From positions 434,001 through 498,000 of the forward strand of contig PYSS01000007.1 of NCBI GenBank assembly GCA_003049465.1: DNA of 64,000 bases, in the 5' to 3' direction. Source of the DNA: Magnaporthiopsis rhizophila. Lineage: Eukaryota > Ascomycota > Sordariomycetes > Magnaporthales > Magnaporthaceae. A model generated the notes under the pieces. It saw nothing but the letters and a program-made list of their open reading frames with translations. It was not told where the DNA came from and did not search any database. Shown piece by piece: positions 45,287-57,151 of the stretch. How positions within the stretch are numbered: position 1 is the first letter of the stretch; each line of letters begins with the position of its first letter. A program made the translations under genes and the position numbers.

Positions 45287-47812
45287 TGTGCCTGAATGCG
45301 ACGAAGAGGGCAGACGAAAAGCAGTGATGCGGGCAACCTGAGTTCAAGCACGATGGAACGGTCCTGATGGACGGGTGGATGGAGTAGATGTGCTAGAGGG
45401 CTGTCCGTTGGCGCATTAGCTTTCTGGTCGCAGGCGGCGCGCAATCCAATCGACAGCCTTATTATCTCCCGCGCATCGTTGGAATTCGAAAGGAAGCAAT
45501 GCCACGGGCTCGTCAGGCTGGCAAAGCTCTCAGTCGTCGACGGTCGATGCGCGAGCTTCTGGAGGTCGCTTGGGCCAAGTCGCGCGCTCAAGTACGAAGG
45601 GGAAGAAGAAATAAAGTAGCACGCGAAGAAAGCGGGCAGGTCCTACCGATAAAGTAAAGGAACGAAGTGTAACGGGAATAAGGCAGCACGCGAAAACAAA
45701 ACAGCAGCTAAGAATGCTAAAAATGAAGCGATTAGAGAGAGAAAGCAAGCCGGCGCCGGACTCTGGTGGTTGATTGAGTCTGGAGGGCCTGAGTGTAAAG
45801 GGGGACGACAGGACGGGACTCGAGAAGTGTCAGATCGAGGGCGCTGGGGTCCTGCTGAACGGGAGTGGAGTGAAAAGCCGGGGGAGGGCGAGCCGTCGCG
45901 ATTTGTAGAGGGCGTCATCCAATTCGGGATTAGCGCGTGGTGGGAAAGGAAGGGGCCCCACCTGCAAAAAGTCCCCGCCGACGCGCCGCCAATCACACGG
46001 AGGGCTGCACGTTAGACTAATACATTGGGAAATTTGCGCTTTCCGTGCGTCTAATGAGTCGCCCCGCGTGTATCCCAGAGTCGCTCATTAACAACCCGGG
46101 CAATAGAAAAGGTCCGTAAGCGGAATCCGGCGCTGCAGCCCGAACCTGCTCGTCCCCCAGTTGACCGAGCAGTTCACCCCACACGCATTTCATCTAACCT
46201 TGGTGCCCTTCTCCTCGCGGCTCCCGCGTCAGGTTGGTGTTTCGATGCTGTAGGGCAGAACAGCTGGACATCCATCCGCCGACAAGGCCAATGGATCGAT
46301 CTGCGCCCTAAATTGAATGTGTGGCCGCCTGTTTCCCAGACCTCACTGCTGACTTGGCTTCCCTCGGCCTAGACCGAGGTCGATTACCGGACTGGATCTC
46401 AAACGCGACACGCGATTGCAACACGTCGCAGCCAGCGCAATGGAGCTTCGGCCAGGCGGGGTCTGGTTCGCGCATCACCGCTAGAGCGCGCCACCGTAGC
46501 TCCCTGTGGTCGTGGGTGCAATGTTATGGCCGCCACACCTGTCGCTATTGGACAACACAAATGCCCAGGCTGTTCTTTCTTGCCCCTAACCTTGTTTATA
46601 AGGGGAGATGCACCAGCCAACTCCGATGATACTTCCCTAGAAGCTTGCCAAGTCATTCATTCACGCAAGCTATGAACGTTGGGGCCTGCTCATTGTAATC
46701 CGAACATTCGTATGTCATCGGGAAAATGACGAAACAGCTGGAGGACTTAAAAATGGGAACGGGAAAACCAAACTTGAAATGAAGTATAAAAAGAAACGAG
46801 GGTCTCGTCAAAGTGCAAGCTGGCATCCGGTTGGTGTGCTTCATCCGTTTGATACGGATTGGAGACTGACGTGTCTCGGAGAGTCAGACTTGATGAGAGA
46901 CCAATGCCCGGGCGGCTTCCATCATCGAAGTCCGCCGCAAAGAGGAGTTTCGCTGCGCTCCCTCGTGGGAGGACAGATCGCAACCTTTCTCTAGTCGAGA
47001 GGGTGCTTGAATGCGGTGTATGCCGTCTCAATGAGTGGTTTGGGTGAATTACAGCGGCACAGTCCCAGGGGAAATAGCGGCCCGGCTACCTAGCGCAAAG
47101 CATATCGACCTCGGGATGGATTGTAGGCCCCCTAGGTTGCGACTGGCCTCTTTTAGTTCTTTTTAGTTCTTTTTAGAGCGGCTTCCAGACCGCATCCTCC
47201 TCCTCACCTCGAGTTTGACAGGCGCAATGCAAGGTACCACCACCGTTCAGGTCAGCAGGTTACCCAATGTACCTCTTGTCGCTTGGCTGCCTGTCGAATA
47301 CCTAATCAAATGTCTAGACGGGCTTCTGCTGTGCAATCTGCCAGCTCGATCACGAGGACAGTCCCAACAGCAGACTGCATTTGGCTGCCAACACTGGACT
47401 GCGGCGGCGAGCATGGGGTGGATGGAGACACAGCTCACAGATGAGAGAAACACACGGCCCAATCCATCCCACTGCTCAGGGGTTGCATGACAAAGGTGGT
47501 CTGGAATCAGGGGTACACTCCCCCACCTAACGGCTAGCCACACAGCACCACTTTGCTGTGCCCCTCCAACCTGGCACCCCCGGGCCAGAAGCTGGCCAAA
47601 ATAAATAGCATCGTCATTGCCCCTCCACGCTCTTGACGGACGTTCCCAGACCGACTGACTGACGAGCACCGCATCACCGAGCCTCACCGCGCCCCAGACA
47701 GCTGCCCCAGCCGTCTGGAAAACGAGCTCCCGCACCCGCGTGGCCGATTTAGCCGTCTTTGAATTCTCCACGAGCACGAGGACGGCCGCTTCCCGCCCAA
47801 ACCTTGGCGACA
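45287..47812. other. Gene-free divergent region between bqt4-like and RhoGDI genes
   Basis: A 2.5-kb stretch. Near 47,150 a short tandem of TTTTAGTTCT-like units occurs. Just before the RhoGDI start there is a CACG/ACGAGC-rich leader. No coding sequence was recognised on either strand. Confidence 0.45.
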
Positions 47813-49368
47813 ATGGCTTCCCACGAGGATGACACGATGCCGGAGGAGACCCAGGGCTACAAGCTCTCGCAGCCCAAACAGAGCTTGGCCGAGTACAGCC
47901 AGATGGGTGAGTGCTAGAAGCGAAGCTTTTTCTTCTATTCTTTTTTTTTCGCTTTTTTTTTCTTTTTTTTTTTTTTCTTTCTTTCTTTTTTGCTTGCTTT
48001 CTCGGTGTTCGAATCTTGATCCCGTACATATGGTGCACGTCTGTTTCTCGCCTTCTGTCCGCCTCGTCTCGACTGCTGGCCGCAGTTGAGCTCCCAAGCC
48101 TTCCCCGCTTCCTTCTCTACCGCCGCAGCCGCCATGCAAGATTACTTCGTGTACAGTTATCGTGCTGTTCGATGCACAGATGTCACAGCAGGCCGTTGGT
48201 CTCATCCTGGAAAGTCGAGCGTCGTCTTGCAAGGCCTTCGGGCAACTCCGCCACCCGGATCGGAGCGAGCCCTTGGGCATGTCCCAACCCAATACTGCTG
48301 TTGTCGACGCACAACACGTGGCGGCCGTCACCAGCGAAACAAACGATGGACTCCTCTATAGCATCCCTCCCGGCGAACGTCTTTAGGCTCCCGTCTTTGT
48401 CGCCCCAGATTGATTTTTCCTCCTCTCACCGCATCCACCCCAAAAAAAAAAAAAAAAAAAAAAAAAATCCCCAGCGGTCTAGTTGACCCAAAAGGCATCA
48501 CCACGCCGCGCTGCACCTGTCTGGACCCGTACACCGCATGGCCACGATGGCATCGTCGGCCATGAGCCATATGGACGTGATCTCCCGCATCGACTGGGCC
48601 TACCACCACGCGAACAGAAGCTTACCAGGGGGCGTGGCGCCGTCGCGACGGCGACGGACGCCGCCGGCCGCAACGCCACGAACAGATGCCAACGACGAGT
48701 CGCTGCAGAGATACAAGCAGTCCCTCGGCCTCGGCCAGGGCAAGGACCTCTCGGACCCCAACGACCCCCGCGTCTGCATCATCCAGAGCCTGACCATGGA
48801 GGCCCCCGGCCGCGACCCCGTCACCATCGACCTCAGCGTCGCCGGCAGCGAGAACACGCTCAAGGACAAGCCCTTCAAGATCAAGGAGGGCGCCAAGTTC
48901 ACCATGGTGGCCACCTTCAGGGTGCAGCACGAGATCCTGAGTGGCCTCCACTACGTTCAGGTCGTCAAGCGCAAGGGGATCAAGGTCAGCAAGGACAGCG
49001 AGATGATTGGCAGCTACGCACCAAACACGGACAAGCAGCCGCTCTACACCAAGAAATGTGAGCGCTCCCTGCTACCGGAACCTTCTTCCGTTTTACTCTT
49101 TGCCCGGCAAGCTTTTACTGACGGGTGGGCATCTACGCTTGAGCACAGTCCACGAGGAGGAGGCGCCGTCGGGCATGCTTGCGCGCGGCCACTACAACGC
49201 AATTTCCAGTTTCGTCGACGATGATAAGAAGAAGCATCTGGAGTTCGAGTGCGTATTGTCCCATTTTGCGATTTCCGTTTCTCCCAGTAGAATGGTAGAG
49301 AACAGCGGGTACTGACCTGCGGCATCAAAACTTCTAGGTGGAGTTTTGACATCGCGAAAGACTGGTAA
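47813..49368 (+). CDS. rdi1: Rho GDP-dissociation inhibitor (RhoGDI, Rdi1)
   Basis: Exons 47813..47906, 48686..49057, 49149..49248 and 49338..49368 give 198 residues, the normal length. The N-terminal arm is MASHEDDTMPEETQGYKLSQ followed by PKQSLAEYSQMDANDESLQR. The immunoglobulin-like domain has YKQSLGLGQGKDLSDPNDPR, GAKFTMVATFRVQHEILSGL, HYVQVVKRKGIKVSKDSEMI, GSYAPNTDKQPLY, GMLARGHYNAISSFVDDDKK, and ends HLEFEWSFDIAKDW. RhoGDI binds prenylated Rho GTPases, holds them in the cytosol and blocks nucleotide exchange. Intron 1 is 779 nt, far longer than usual here, and contains T-rich and A27-like runs. Introns 2 and 3 are normal. The last donor is GTGCGT, splitting a Glu codon. Confidence 0.93.
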
Positions 49369-50002
49369 TTAAAACCGGTCGGTGCACATTGTCTCAGACC
49401 TTGCATGGTCAGCCGAAGGGAGCCGCAGCCGCCAAAGCCCAGCATACCGCCACGAAGCAGATGACGTATGGGCAATTGTGGGGGATCGACGCTGTCAGAA
49501 AAAGAAGGAAAAAAAAAAGAAAAAAAAGACAGGGGGCCAGGGGCGAAAGAAGCCTAGAAGATGTCTGGGCAGAGTCAATTTACTGGCACCAGGGACCCGC
49601 CCAAGCTGACGATTGAAAGGCTACGCTATCCACGGATATAATGAGATCTTTTCTTTGCCTTCTTAGGAGCCTAGTTGGTCATCACCGAGAAACTGCCAGG
49701 TGAAAAGAAAAAAACTTTACATTGGCGAGGCTTGTTTCAGCCGCAATGCCAACTTTGCTTCATTAGTGCTATATCGCCAAAGAGTAGAAGCTGGTCTAGC
49801 ACAGCCGCCGAGAACAGAACAATTGGCAACAGACCAACTCCATCAGATCTACAAGTTCAGAGCAGAAAAGAGCACAGATAAACAAAGACGGAAAAGGAGA
49901 AGCGGAGTTGGCCCGAAATATGTGTATATTCGCGAAGCAGCCCATTTGACATTCCTCTCTAGCACACCTGTTCGCTCGTATCTGCTTCAGAGTTCTTGGA
50001 TT
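49369..50002. other. Convergent 3' intergenic region
   Basis: About 630 bp between the rdi1 and ppg1 stop codons, with A-rich patches near 49,500. No gene was recognised. Confidence 0.5.
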
Positions 50003-51310
50003 CTACAAGAAATAGTCCGGCAGCGTATTTGCGTCGGCAGCCTTCTCGCCGCCTGGCTGGATGTCCTTGTGCTGGTCGTTCTCGGGCGCGGCGGCGAAGA
50101 CGTTGAAGTAGCGCTCCCCCATGTCGCTAACCTCGAGCACGCTGGCCATGTTACCGCAGCGGTAGCAGTAGTTTGGCGCGCTCCACACCGTGCTCAGGCG
50201 GTCGTCGTAGAGCACCTGGTAGCCCTCCTGGCAGAGCTGGTGGGCGCGCAGGATGTGCGACATGTTGTTGACCGACAGGAACTTCTTGACCACCTGCGCG
50301 CCAAACGTGTAGCCCGCCCCCCGGGGCGAGAGGCTAAACTCGTCGCGCTCCGGGTCCGGGTCGGACCAGACGAGGTCGGCCATGGGGCCTTCGTGCGGGA
50401 TCTCGCGGAAGCGGTCGATGATCTTTATCTGATCGATGGAGTGTATGGAGGGTGAGAGGCCTAGAGGATTGTGGGGCAAAACAAGAAGCGTGTGAGTTTG
50501 ATGGCTTTGACTCTCTGCAAGCGCAGGACCATGCTCACTCACCTCCGTGAACACAAAATATCTGGTCGTTTATTACGACGCTCAGGGTGAGGAAATCAAA
50601 CATGTCGGTAAAGTGATGCCAGACGTTGGCATTGCCGTATTTCCGGGAACACTCGGTGTAGAAGCCGTACGACTGCGTGACGCCGCGGGATTCATGGTTG
50701 CCCCGGATCAAATGGACTCGGTTTGGGTATCTTAGTTTCAGACAGACAAGGAGAGAAATGGTTTCGACGCTGAACATGCCACGATCAACGTAATCGCCTG
50801 TTTGTGCCAATGCCGGAGCCACCGCACGCGTCAGTAAAAGCTCTCCGGGGCGGGTGGCGATATAGTTGCAGCCTCTAAGAGGCGTCTGTGGGGGTGGAGG
50901 AGAGTGCCGGCTGCGCCGGCCAGTGACGGAGGGGGGGCGGCGTACCGAGAAAAAGGTAGTTTGTGTCTGGGCACCAGCCGCCTATCTTGAAAATCTCAAT
51001 CAGGTCGAAGAACTGGCCATGAATGTCACCGACGACGGTAACGGGAGCGCGGACGTGGACGACATTGCTCTCGCGCATCAGTAGCTCCTTAGTCTTGGCG
51101 CATATTGCCTCAATGACGGACTCGGCCAGGAGCTCTTTTTTGTATAGGCGCGAGATGCACTCGTCCAGGTCCACCGATGCTGCGGGAGCGCGTCCGAGCC
51201 ACTGTCAGCAAGGGGTCCTTCGGTAGTAGTGCCCAAAGGCCTGAGGGGCGTTTGCGGCTAGAGACAACAAAAAAAAAAAAAGCGCAAAACGCACATGGTA
51301 ACCCGGGCAT
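50003..51310 (-). CDS. ppg1: Serine/threonine protein phosphatase Ppg1 (PP2A-like catalytic subunit)
   Basis: Exons 51310..51295, 51179..50946, 50797..50543 and 50460..50003 give 320 residues. All metallophosphatase motifs are intact: GDIHGQF, GDYVDRGMFSVETI, RGNHESRGVTQSYGFY, CVHGGLSP, and SAPNYCYRCGN. The opening VDLDECISRLYKKELLAESV and the final DYFL are the marks of Ppg1 rather than Sit4 or PP2A. In yeast, Ppg1 acts with the Far complex, for example on Atg32 mitophagy control and glycogen. The tiny first exon (16 nt, MPGLP plus one base) is inferred from a good GTGCGT donor and a matching phase and is the least certain part. The other junctions are certain. Acceptor sites are preceded by pyrimidines. 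Confidence 0.92.
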
Positions 51311-52662
51311 TTCCTGATGGCAAATATGTGTGCGCGCTTATGGCGAAGATCTCCGCGGCTCTAAAAGCGGTGTCGCGTCGGTGCGATGCCGGCAAGGGGA
51401 TTGATGTCGCGGGGAGGTCTCGGCCAGAACCAACATATTTGAAGAGTGAAGGAGAGCTATGTTCCGGATTACATCAGTAGGGTTGGAAACGTCGCGCGCG
51501 CATAGGGGGTTTCGTTCGGATGTTGTCGACCTCGCGGGGAGATGTGTCACACGCGATGTGCTTGCTCTCAGGGCGCGACAGTCGCAGGAGTGGTTGCTAT
51601 GTCGGCTCTCTAGAAACGCGTTGTCCTCTTAGAAAGCTCTTTTTCCTACATGCACTGGAGCTGTTCAAAGCTGTCTGCAGCAGTCTGGTGCCGGCTGACT
51701 GGGTGCGGTTCTCGACCCTGCATCCCACCCCGCCTGCCAGGCTCCCGCAACCAGGCTGGCGGCTGACAGAATGCGCCTATTGACGCTGTGTTGCCGGGAA
51801 AACCTCGGTCCGGGCGATTCCGCAAGATGATTTCTGCTGAGCTTGTGATTGGATGGACACTCAGGTCCACCAACAATCCCATTGTCTTTGGGTTGGCGCA
51901 CGGGCCCATGCCCGCAAAAAATCGAACAAATGGAAAAACCCTGCTGAGTCAGAGATCTGCATCCCAGATGCCATGTGCGCGCTTTGTGGCGCAGGCAGCT
52001 GAGACTCCAGCGCTGTGACCCCAAGTGCCAACCAACGCTAGCTGGTCTCGAGTCGACGCAGATCAGCCGTCGCGTCCAGCATCGCTCACGTTTCCTCAAT
52101 TTCCAGGTGCTCCAGAAGCAACAGCATGTCACGACCTCTTACTCTGTCGAATCCCAATCACCCAACGCTCTCGATGGCATTTAGCGGCATCCTCGATCGC
52201 TGATTGTGAAGGTGGGGGCACTCGTCAGTCCGCGCGGCGCACCACACGCTGCTTGCCCGCGCGCGACGGGGCCGAGCTGAGCTCCAGTCGTCGTGTCGCT
52301 TCGACGTCGCGATCGGTCGAGGTGGGACCCGCCGCCTAGTCGATATCCGGTCCGCGCGTTGGCCGGCTGTTCGGGGAGAAGTCGAGTTCGACCGTGGGTG
52401 TCCTCCTGGACCTAGCCGAGTCGGCCGCCCTGTCTGCCCTGCTTGCTTGGGTCGCTTGCTGTGGGTTGCGCCGCCATCCTTATTTCTGGCACGAATCACC
52501 ACCCTTCACCCCTATACTTCCCGTCTAAGTCGGTTGGCCTGCGCCACACTAGTTTTCTCATTCATTGCCTCCTCCGCCACGCTTCTAGGTATTCTTGCAA
52601 TACCGTCTCTCCCTTTTCCGTCTCTGCTCTCTAGCATCCCTTTCAGGCTGCCGTCCTCAAGC
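51311..52662. other. Divergent intergenic region between ppg1 and the zinc-knuckle gene
   Basis: A 1.35-kb region. The right end (52,490-52,660) is a TC-rich leader for the zinc-knuckle gene. No coding sequence was recognised. Confidence 0.45.
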
Positions 52663-55100
52663 ATGCCTGAACGTGCTCCGGGGCAAGATGGTCCCAAGGA
52701 CGAGCCAGAGTGCTTCAACTGCGGAGTCAAGGGTCACTTCGTAATGGCATGTCCCGAAGAGGTTCGGAAAGTCCCGGCGTAAGTCGATGCTCCTCCGCTT
52801 CCGGAAGCATCTCTCTTTTTATCTTATTTCCTCGTGCCATCTCCTGCCGTCGATCCAGAGGCCCCACTGACCCCGGTTCATCCAGGGGCTTGCAAGCTTT
52901 CCGTCAACGGAAGGCTGCGTCGCAATCCAAAAACTCCTCCCAGGGAGGCTCTAGCCAGGGAAAAGGCGCTGGTGGCATGGTCATCACCCGATACGGCCCG
53001 CCACCAGGCCACCACTCTCAGCTGGCGAATTATGGGGCCCCTGCGAGCCTGCCGCTCCCGCCGCCGCCGCCGCCTCCCGCTCAGGTTCCGGCTCCGGTCC
53101 CTACGCCCTACTATCCTCCACCCCCGGCGCATGCTCCCGCCCCGCCGGCAACGGCAACGGCATGGCCCTATCCTCCGAGCAGCTACGGTGCAGGCTACCC
53201 TGCGCCGCCTCCTCCACCACCTCCTCCAACGCCTCACCCGTATCCTTCATATGACCCCTATGGTCAGCCTTCAGGGTATGGTATTCCTGGCCCTCCGCCT
53301 CCTCCTGGCCACCCACCTCCTCCTCCTAGCCACCTGCCTGGCCCTCCCCCAGTTAATTCCTATCATCCACCTTACGGCAATCCTCCACAGCCATATTACC
53401 CGCCTCCACAGCAGACATACACCCCTGCTGCTCCTTATCCAGCCCAAGGACCTCCGCCAGTCGCCACGGCACACCCTACACATCCTTCATTACCTCCCAT
53501 CCCTCCTCCGCCCGCTTACCCCTATCCTCCTCCCATTCCATCTTACCCAGGTCCCTACGAGACACACCAGCCTTATTATACTCCTGCGTACCCAAGTGAA
53601 AGCCCTCGTGGTCAACCACAGCATGACCGCAACCGCAATCAACGTCACCGGAACGGCCCAAATCACAAGGGTCGGGATAGAGACCGAGACAGAGATAGAG
53701 ACAGGGGGAGAGACCGAGATCGAGATAGGGACCGCGGTCGAGGCTCAAAACATCAGCGCAAAGGCCAGGCGCAACGGAACCGAAGCCCATCCAAGGCCAC
53801 CGAGACCACCACAACCCGTCCCTCAACTCTGCCAACGGTATTGCCTGCAAGCCTTCCTGCCCGTCAACCTCGTAGCACGCCCGATGCAGGCAAGCCGTTA
53901 GCCGACAGTGACGATGTGGAGAAGCCCAAGCCTAAAGCGAGCCCCGAGACCGAGGATGATGAGTTCGAGTGGGAGTTGCAGGCTGCCTTCGCGCAACGCC
54001 CAGCCAAACCGGCTGATGCAGTTGGGCGGCCTCTGCCAAACGAATACAACGATGCCCCAACTATCCCGCCTGCATTCGATTCCAACTCGATCAGGTCCGA
54101 GTTTTTCTCTGCCGACAACTGCACAGGGTTTCTGCGTTCGATCCGCGACTCCAAATTCTGGGACAAGGCCAAGAACGATCCCGCTTTCCTCGCCTGGCCA
54201 GGCATGGTGCGCTGTCGTTTCCCAAACAACCCACACGAATACCCAAGCTATCCCAGCACCACTCTAACCGGCGGTCGGAGCGAGACTACCGTGAAAGACG
54301 GGGCCATGTCGGATGAAAAAACGGCTCAGCAGCGTTGTTCCCCGCGTCAAGAGCGGGAGCTCTCGGCCTCGAGGTCCGGCGATGTGCAGCCCCATGGTTC
54401 CTTGGGCAAGCATGGCCGTACGCCTAACGGATCAGATCGACAAAATCAAGCAAAACGCTTCAAGGGTTCGGAAGCCTCTACCCCTCGGTCGGTGTACGAC
54501 TCGCCATCAACTGGGTCGAGGAGGCATCGCGGAGACGCTGGGGATGGAGGTCCCGCTGAACAGCCCCAACACAGATCCGCACACCAGCCGGACGCTAGAG
54601 TCCACAGCAATGGCCGACCAGAATCCAGACGGCCGAACGACTCGTCTTTCGGTGGCCGTGGACGCCACGATTCTGGCTACCATAGCAACAATTCCCCCGA
54701 GAAGATGCATGGAAGGTCACGATCGAGACCGAGACCCGATGCTCGGTATAGGTCACGCTCTCGCTCACCCCCGAGAGGTTATGCAAGGTACACGTCACGC
54801 GGGGGGTCCGAAAGTCCACGTGGTCGGCACGGCAGAGGTCGTTCTCCCAGCAGCCCTCCCAGGAGTCCTCCCCGGAGTGGGTCCAGCTCTCCATTGGATG
54901 ATCTTGAAATGGAAATCCTGGGTATGGTCCGCGAGGTGGTCTCCGAAGAGAAGGAGCCGAGGGCGGATGTCAAGCCCAAGAGACGCCAAATCAAGGTCGC
55001 CGATGCATTCAGGTACGTTGATGTACCCTTTCTCTCGGCCGCCAAAATCGTCTGGAATGTTCCACCTCTAACAGTTTTTTCTTGTAGTCGCCGATGGTAG
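52663..55100 (+). CDS. CCHC zinc-knuckle protein with proline-rich and RD/RS-rich regions
   Basis: Exons 52663..52778, 52886..55012 and 55088..55100 give 751 residues. A single CCHC zinc knuckle (CFNCGVKGHFVMACP) lies at about residues 17-31. Next come a Pro/Tyr/Gly-rich region (about 75-315) with poly-Pro runs, an alternating Arg-Asp block near 53,680-53,750, a mid-region with a possible folded part (EFEWELQAAFAQRP, then SEFFSADNCTGFLRSIRDSK and FWDKAKNDPAFLAWPG), and an Arg/Ser C-terminus (RYRSRSRSPPRG). CCHC plus RS/RD features point to an RNA-binding or mRNA-processing role, but I cannot name an orthologue. The last intron is 75 nt with no in-frame stop, so retention would add 25 residues without changing the terminal SRRW. 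Confidence 0.82.
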
Positions 55101-56683
55101 CGGGGCCCAGCTGCACAGATTTCCAGCCGCCTGGCCTTGCGTGAGTCTAGAAAGTCGTCTTGCTCGCTTTAACGTCAAGGAATGCTTTCATTCTTGTGTA
55201 TTTCTTACGTTCTATAATTTGACTCCTCCATTTTCATCGGCCTGGTCCTGGCATTTGTTTCCCTGCTTTGTTCAGTCTCTAGGCATCGCAGCCGTGAGCA
55301 TTTTCATTGCATTCCTGTTTTCATGGTCTACCTTTGCATTTTACCCGTTTGTCTTTCTTGCATATTCTCAAATCATGGCGCACGTTCGTGCTTGTAATCA
55401 TTCTCAATATCCCATACTTTGAACGAGAGGAGCTTTGTTCGGCGTTCCGCTCCGGCAAGGACGGTTTTTGGGATTGCACTTCGGAGTTCTTGGTAGTCCT
55501 GCTCGAGCCTGGGGCGTCTTCTTTGTCGATAACTATCCTCTGGTTCCTTTTTTTTTTTTTTTTTGCCGTGTGCAGACATCACGGCATGCTCCAGGGCGTC
55601 CGGGATATCAGTGGTGCGGCTTTGAGGCTTAGTCTTGAACATAGCGATGCAAAGTTAGTCGATAATTTTTATCGGTTTCTCATGGACTGTCCTCCACTCC
55701 TCTGCAGTTTGTTTCTGTTCAGGCCTACTTTAGCTTCTGGTGCTTTCGAGTTCAGATCATCTCACCTTGAGTTGTTATTATCCGAGACTGAGGTGGCAGC
55801 GTCTCAGCTCTCGAGAGATCGCGGCATGGAGATCCGTTGTTTTCCTTACGCATCGGCAAGCGTACCGGAGCAGAAAGCACTCTATCTGGCTTGTCTCCGC
55901 CTTTTGTTGTTGCCGCACATCTTGGCATCCCGTTCTCAAGGATACCGCTGGGTCTAATCGCAAGATCATTCGAGCCAGAGCAGGCACCTTACAATTTTCC
56001 CCATATCTGGTTAGAACCAGCAGCCTCACGCGGTTTCGGGCCTCCTTGGTATATTTCACACGCGGAGCAAGTCTCGCCATTGTGTATCAGATGAGCAGGT
56101 AGATACAAACGATCGCGAAGGTCGCTGAATGTGACCAAGCACGCTCATTATATGTTTCGAAACGGGCACCTTAGGTAAGGACTCTTTGTCGGGAGATCCG
56201 AGAGCAAGTGCGCATCTGCCATCCGATAATTGCAGATTGAGAGACACTGCAGGTAGGCAGATTGCTTGAAATTTGAGCGAATGTGACTGGGGAAGAGAAG
56301 AAACATAAAATATAGAAAAAGTCATCTGGAGCAAAGGTCCAGCAAGACTCATGCCGAATCCTCTGGCTACACACTGAAATATTTTCCTATGTTTGATACT
56401 ATGCGCTGTCTACAAGACCAGCCTCCAGTCAATCAGGAGTTTTCCCTTTGCCAGCGCAGGCCGATGGAGTCAAACACGGCGCATAGTCGTGTAGTAGGGT
56501 CTATAAATCCACACCAAACCGCCCACCAAATAGACTGGGCTCCCCAAGGCGGCGAGACCAGCCGCAAGTTGCGAAGGAGCACGCTGGACTACAATCTACA
56601 GTAGTACATCCCGATACGCAAGTAGGCGTCGATACGCGCGTCAAACCTAGCTGCAGAAGTGATAAAAACACATCACACTAGAC
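55101..56683. other. Intergenic region downstream of the zinc-knuckle gene
   Basis: AT-richer, T-rich sequence with a T16-like run near 55,548. A 216-codon open frame at 55,307-55,957 has codon use unlike neighbouring genes and no recognisable domain, so it is not called. Confidence 0.45.
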
Positions 56684-57151
56684 ATGGGCTGTGGCTGGAG
56701 CAGCAACGAGCGCAACGAGCCCTCCCCCACGCCGAGCCCCTACTCGACACCTCCCCGCTGGGCCACGGCCGGCGTCGTTCACGATGGCCGACAGGACCTC
56801 CCCAGCTACACCGCCACCGCGTACAGCACCTCCGGGCCGCAGAAGCACAAGCACAAACATGGCGGGCAGGATCCGGGTGGTCCGTGTGATGCCGGGACGA
56901 CAAGCAAGCGACGACCCTGGAGCTACCAGCCCACGGGCAGGCACGTCACCGAGGAGGACTGCACGATGCTCACGCTCACGGACCGGCACTGCGGGGACTA
57001 CATCCCGACGGACGCCAAGGAGGACGAGGCGGCGGCCGAGGCCGAGGCCGAGAGGCGGCGGCGGCCGGTGGACGGCTCCATCAGTCGGCAGCCGGCGGTG
57101 AAGCGGCATTATCCGTTCCAACGGCGGGGAGGCCAGAAAAACGTGGTGTAG
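56684..57151 (+). CDS. Hypothetical small protein, candidate N-myristoylated/palmitoylated
   Basis: A single open frame of 155 residues. I do not recognise a family. The start MGCGWSSNERNEPSPTPSPY has Gly2 with Cys3 and Ser at 6-7, the pattern of dual N-myristoylation and palmitoylation. The rest is polar and disordered: HKHKHGG, a possible ordered core TGRHVTEEDCTMLTLTDRH followed by CGDYIPTDAKED, a Glu/Ala helix, RRRRP, and a basic tail. Codon use (AAC, GAG, CTC, ACG) is like that of real genes. A membrane-tethered adaptor is only a guess. It lies alone in a gene-poor stretch. Confidence 0.5.
   Translation: MGCGWSSNERNEPSPTPSPYSTPPRWATAGVVHDGRQDLPSYTATAYSTSGPQKHKHKHGGQDPGGPCDAGTTSKRRPWSYQPTGRHVTEEDCTMLTLTDRHCGDYIPTDAKEDEAAAEAEAERRRRPVDGSISRQPAVKRHYPFQRRGGQKNVV

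Noticed and set aside
55307..55957. 216-codon hydrophobic open frame after the zinc-knuckle gene
   Set aside because: It crosses a poly-T run giving poly-Phe, its codon use is AT-rich, and no membrane-protein family is recognisable.
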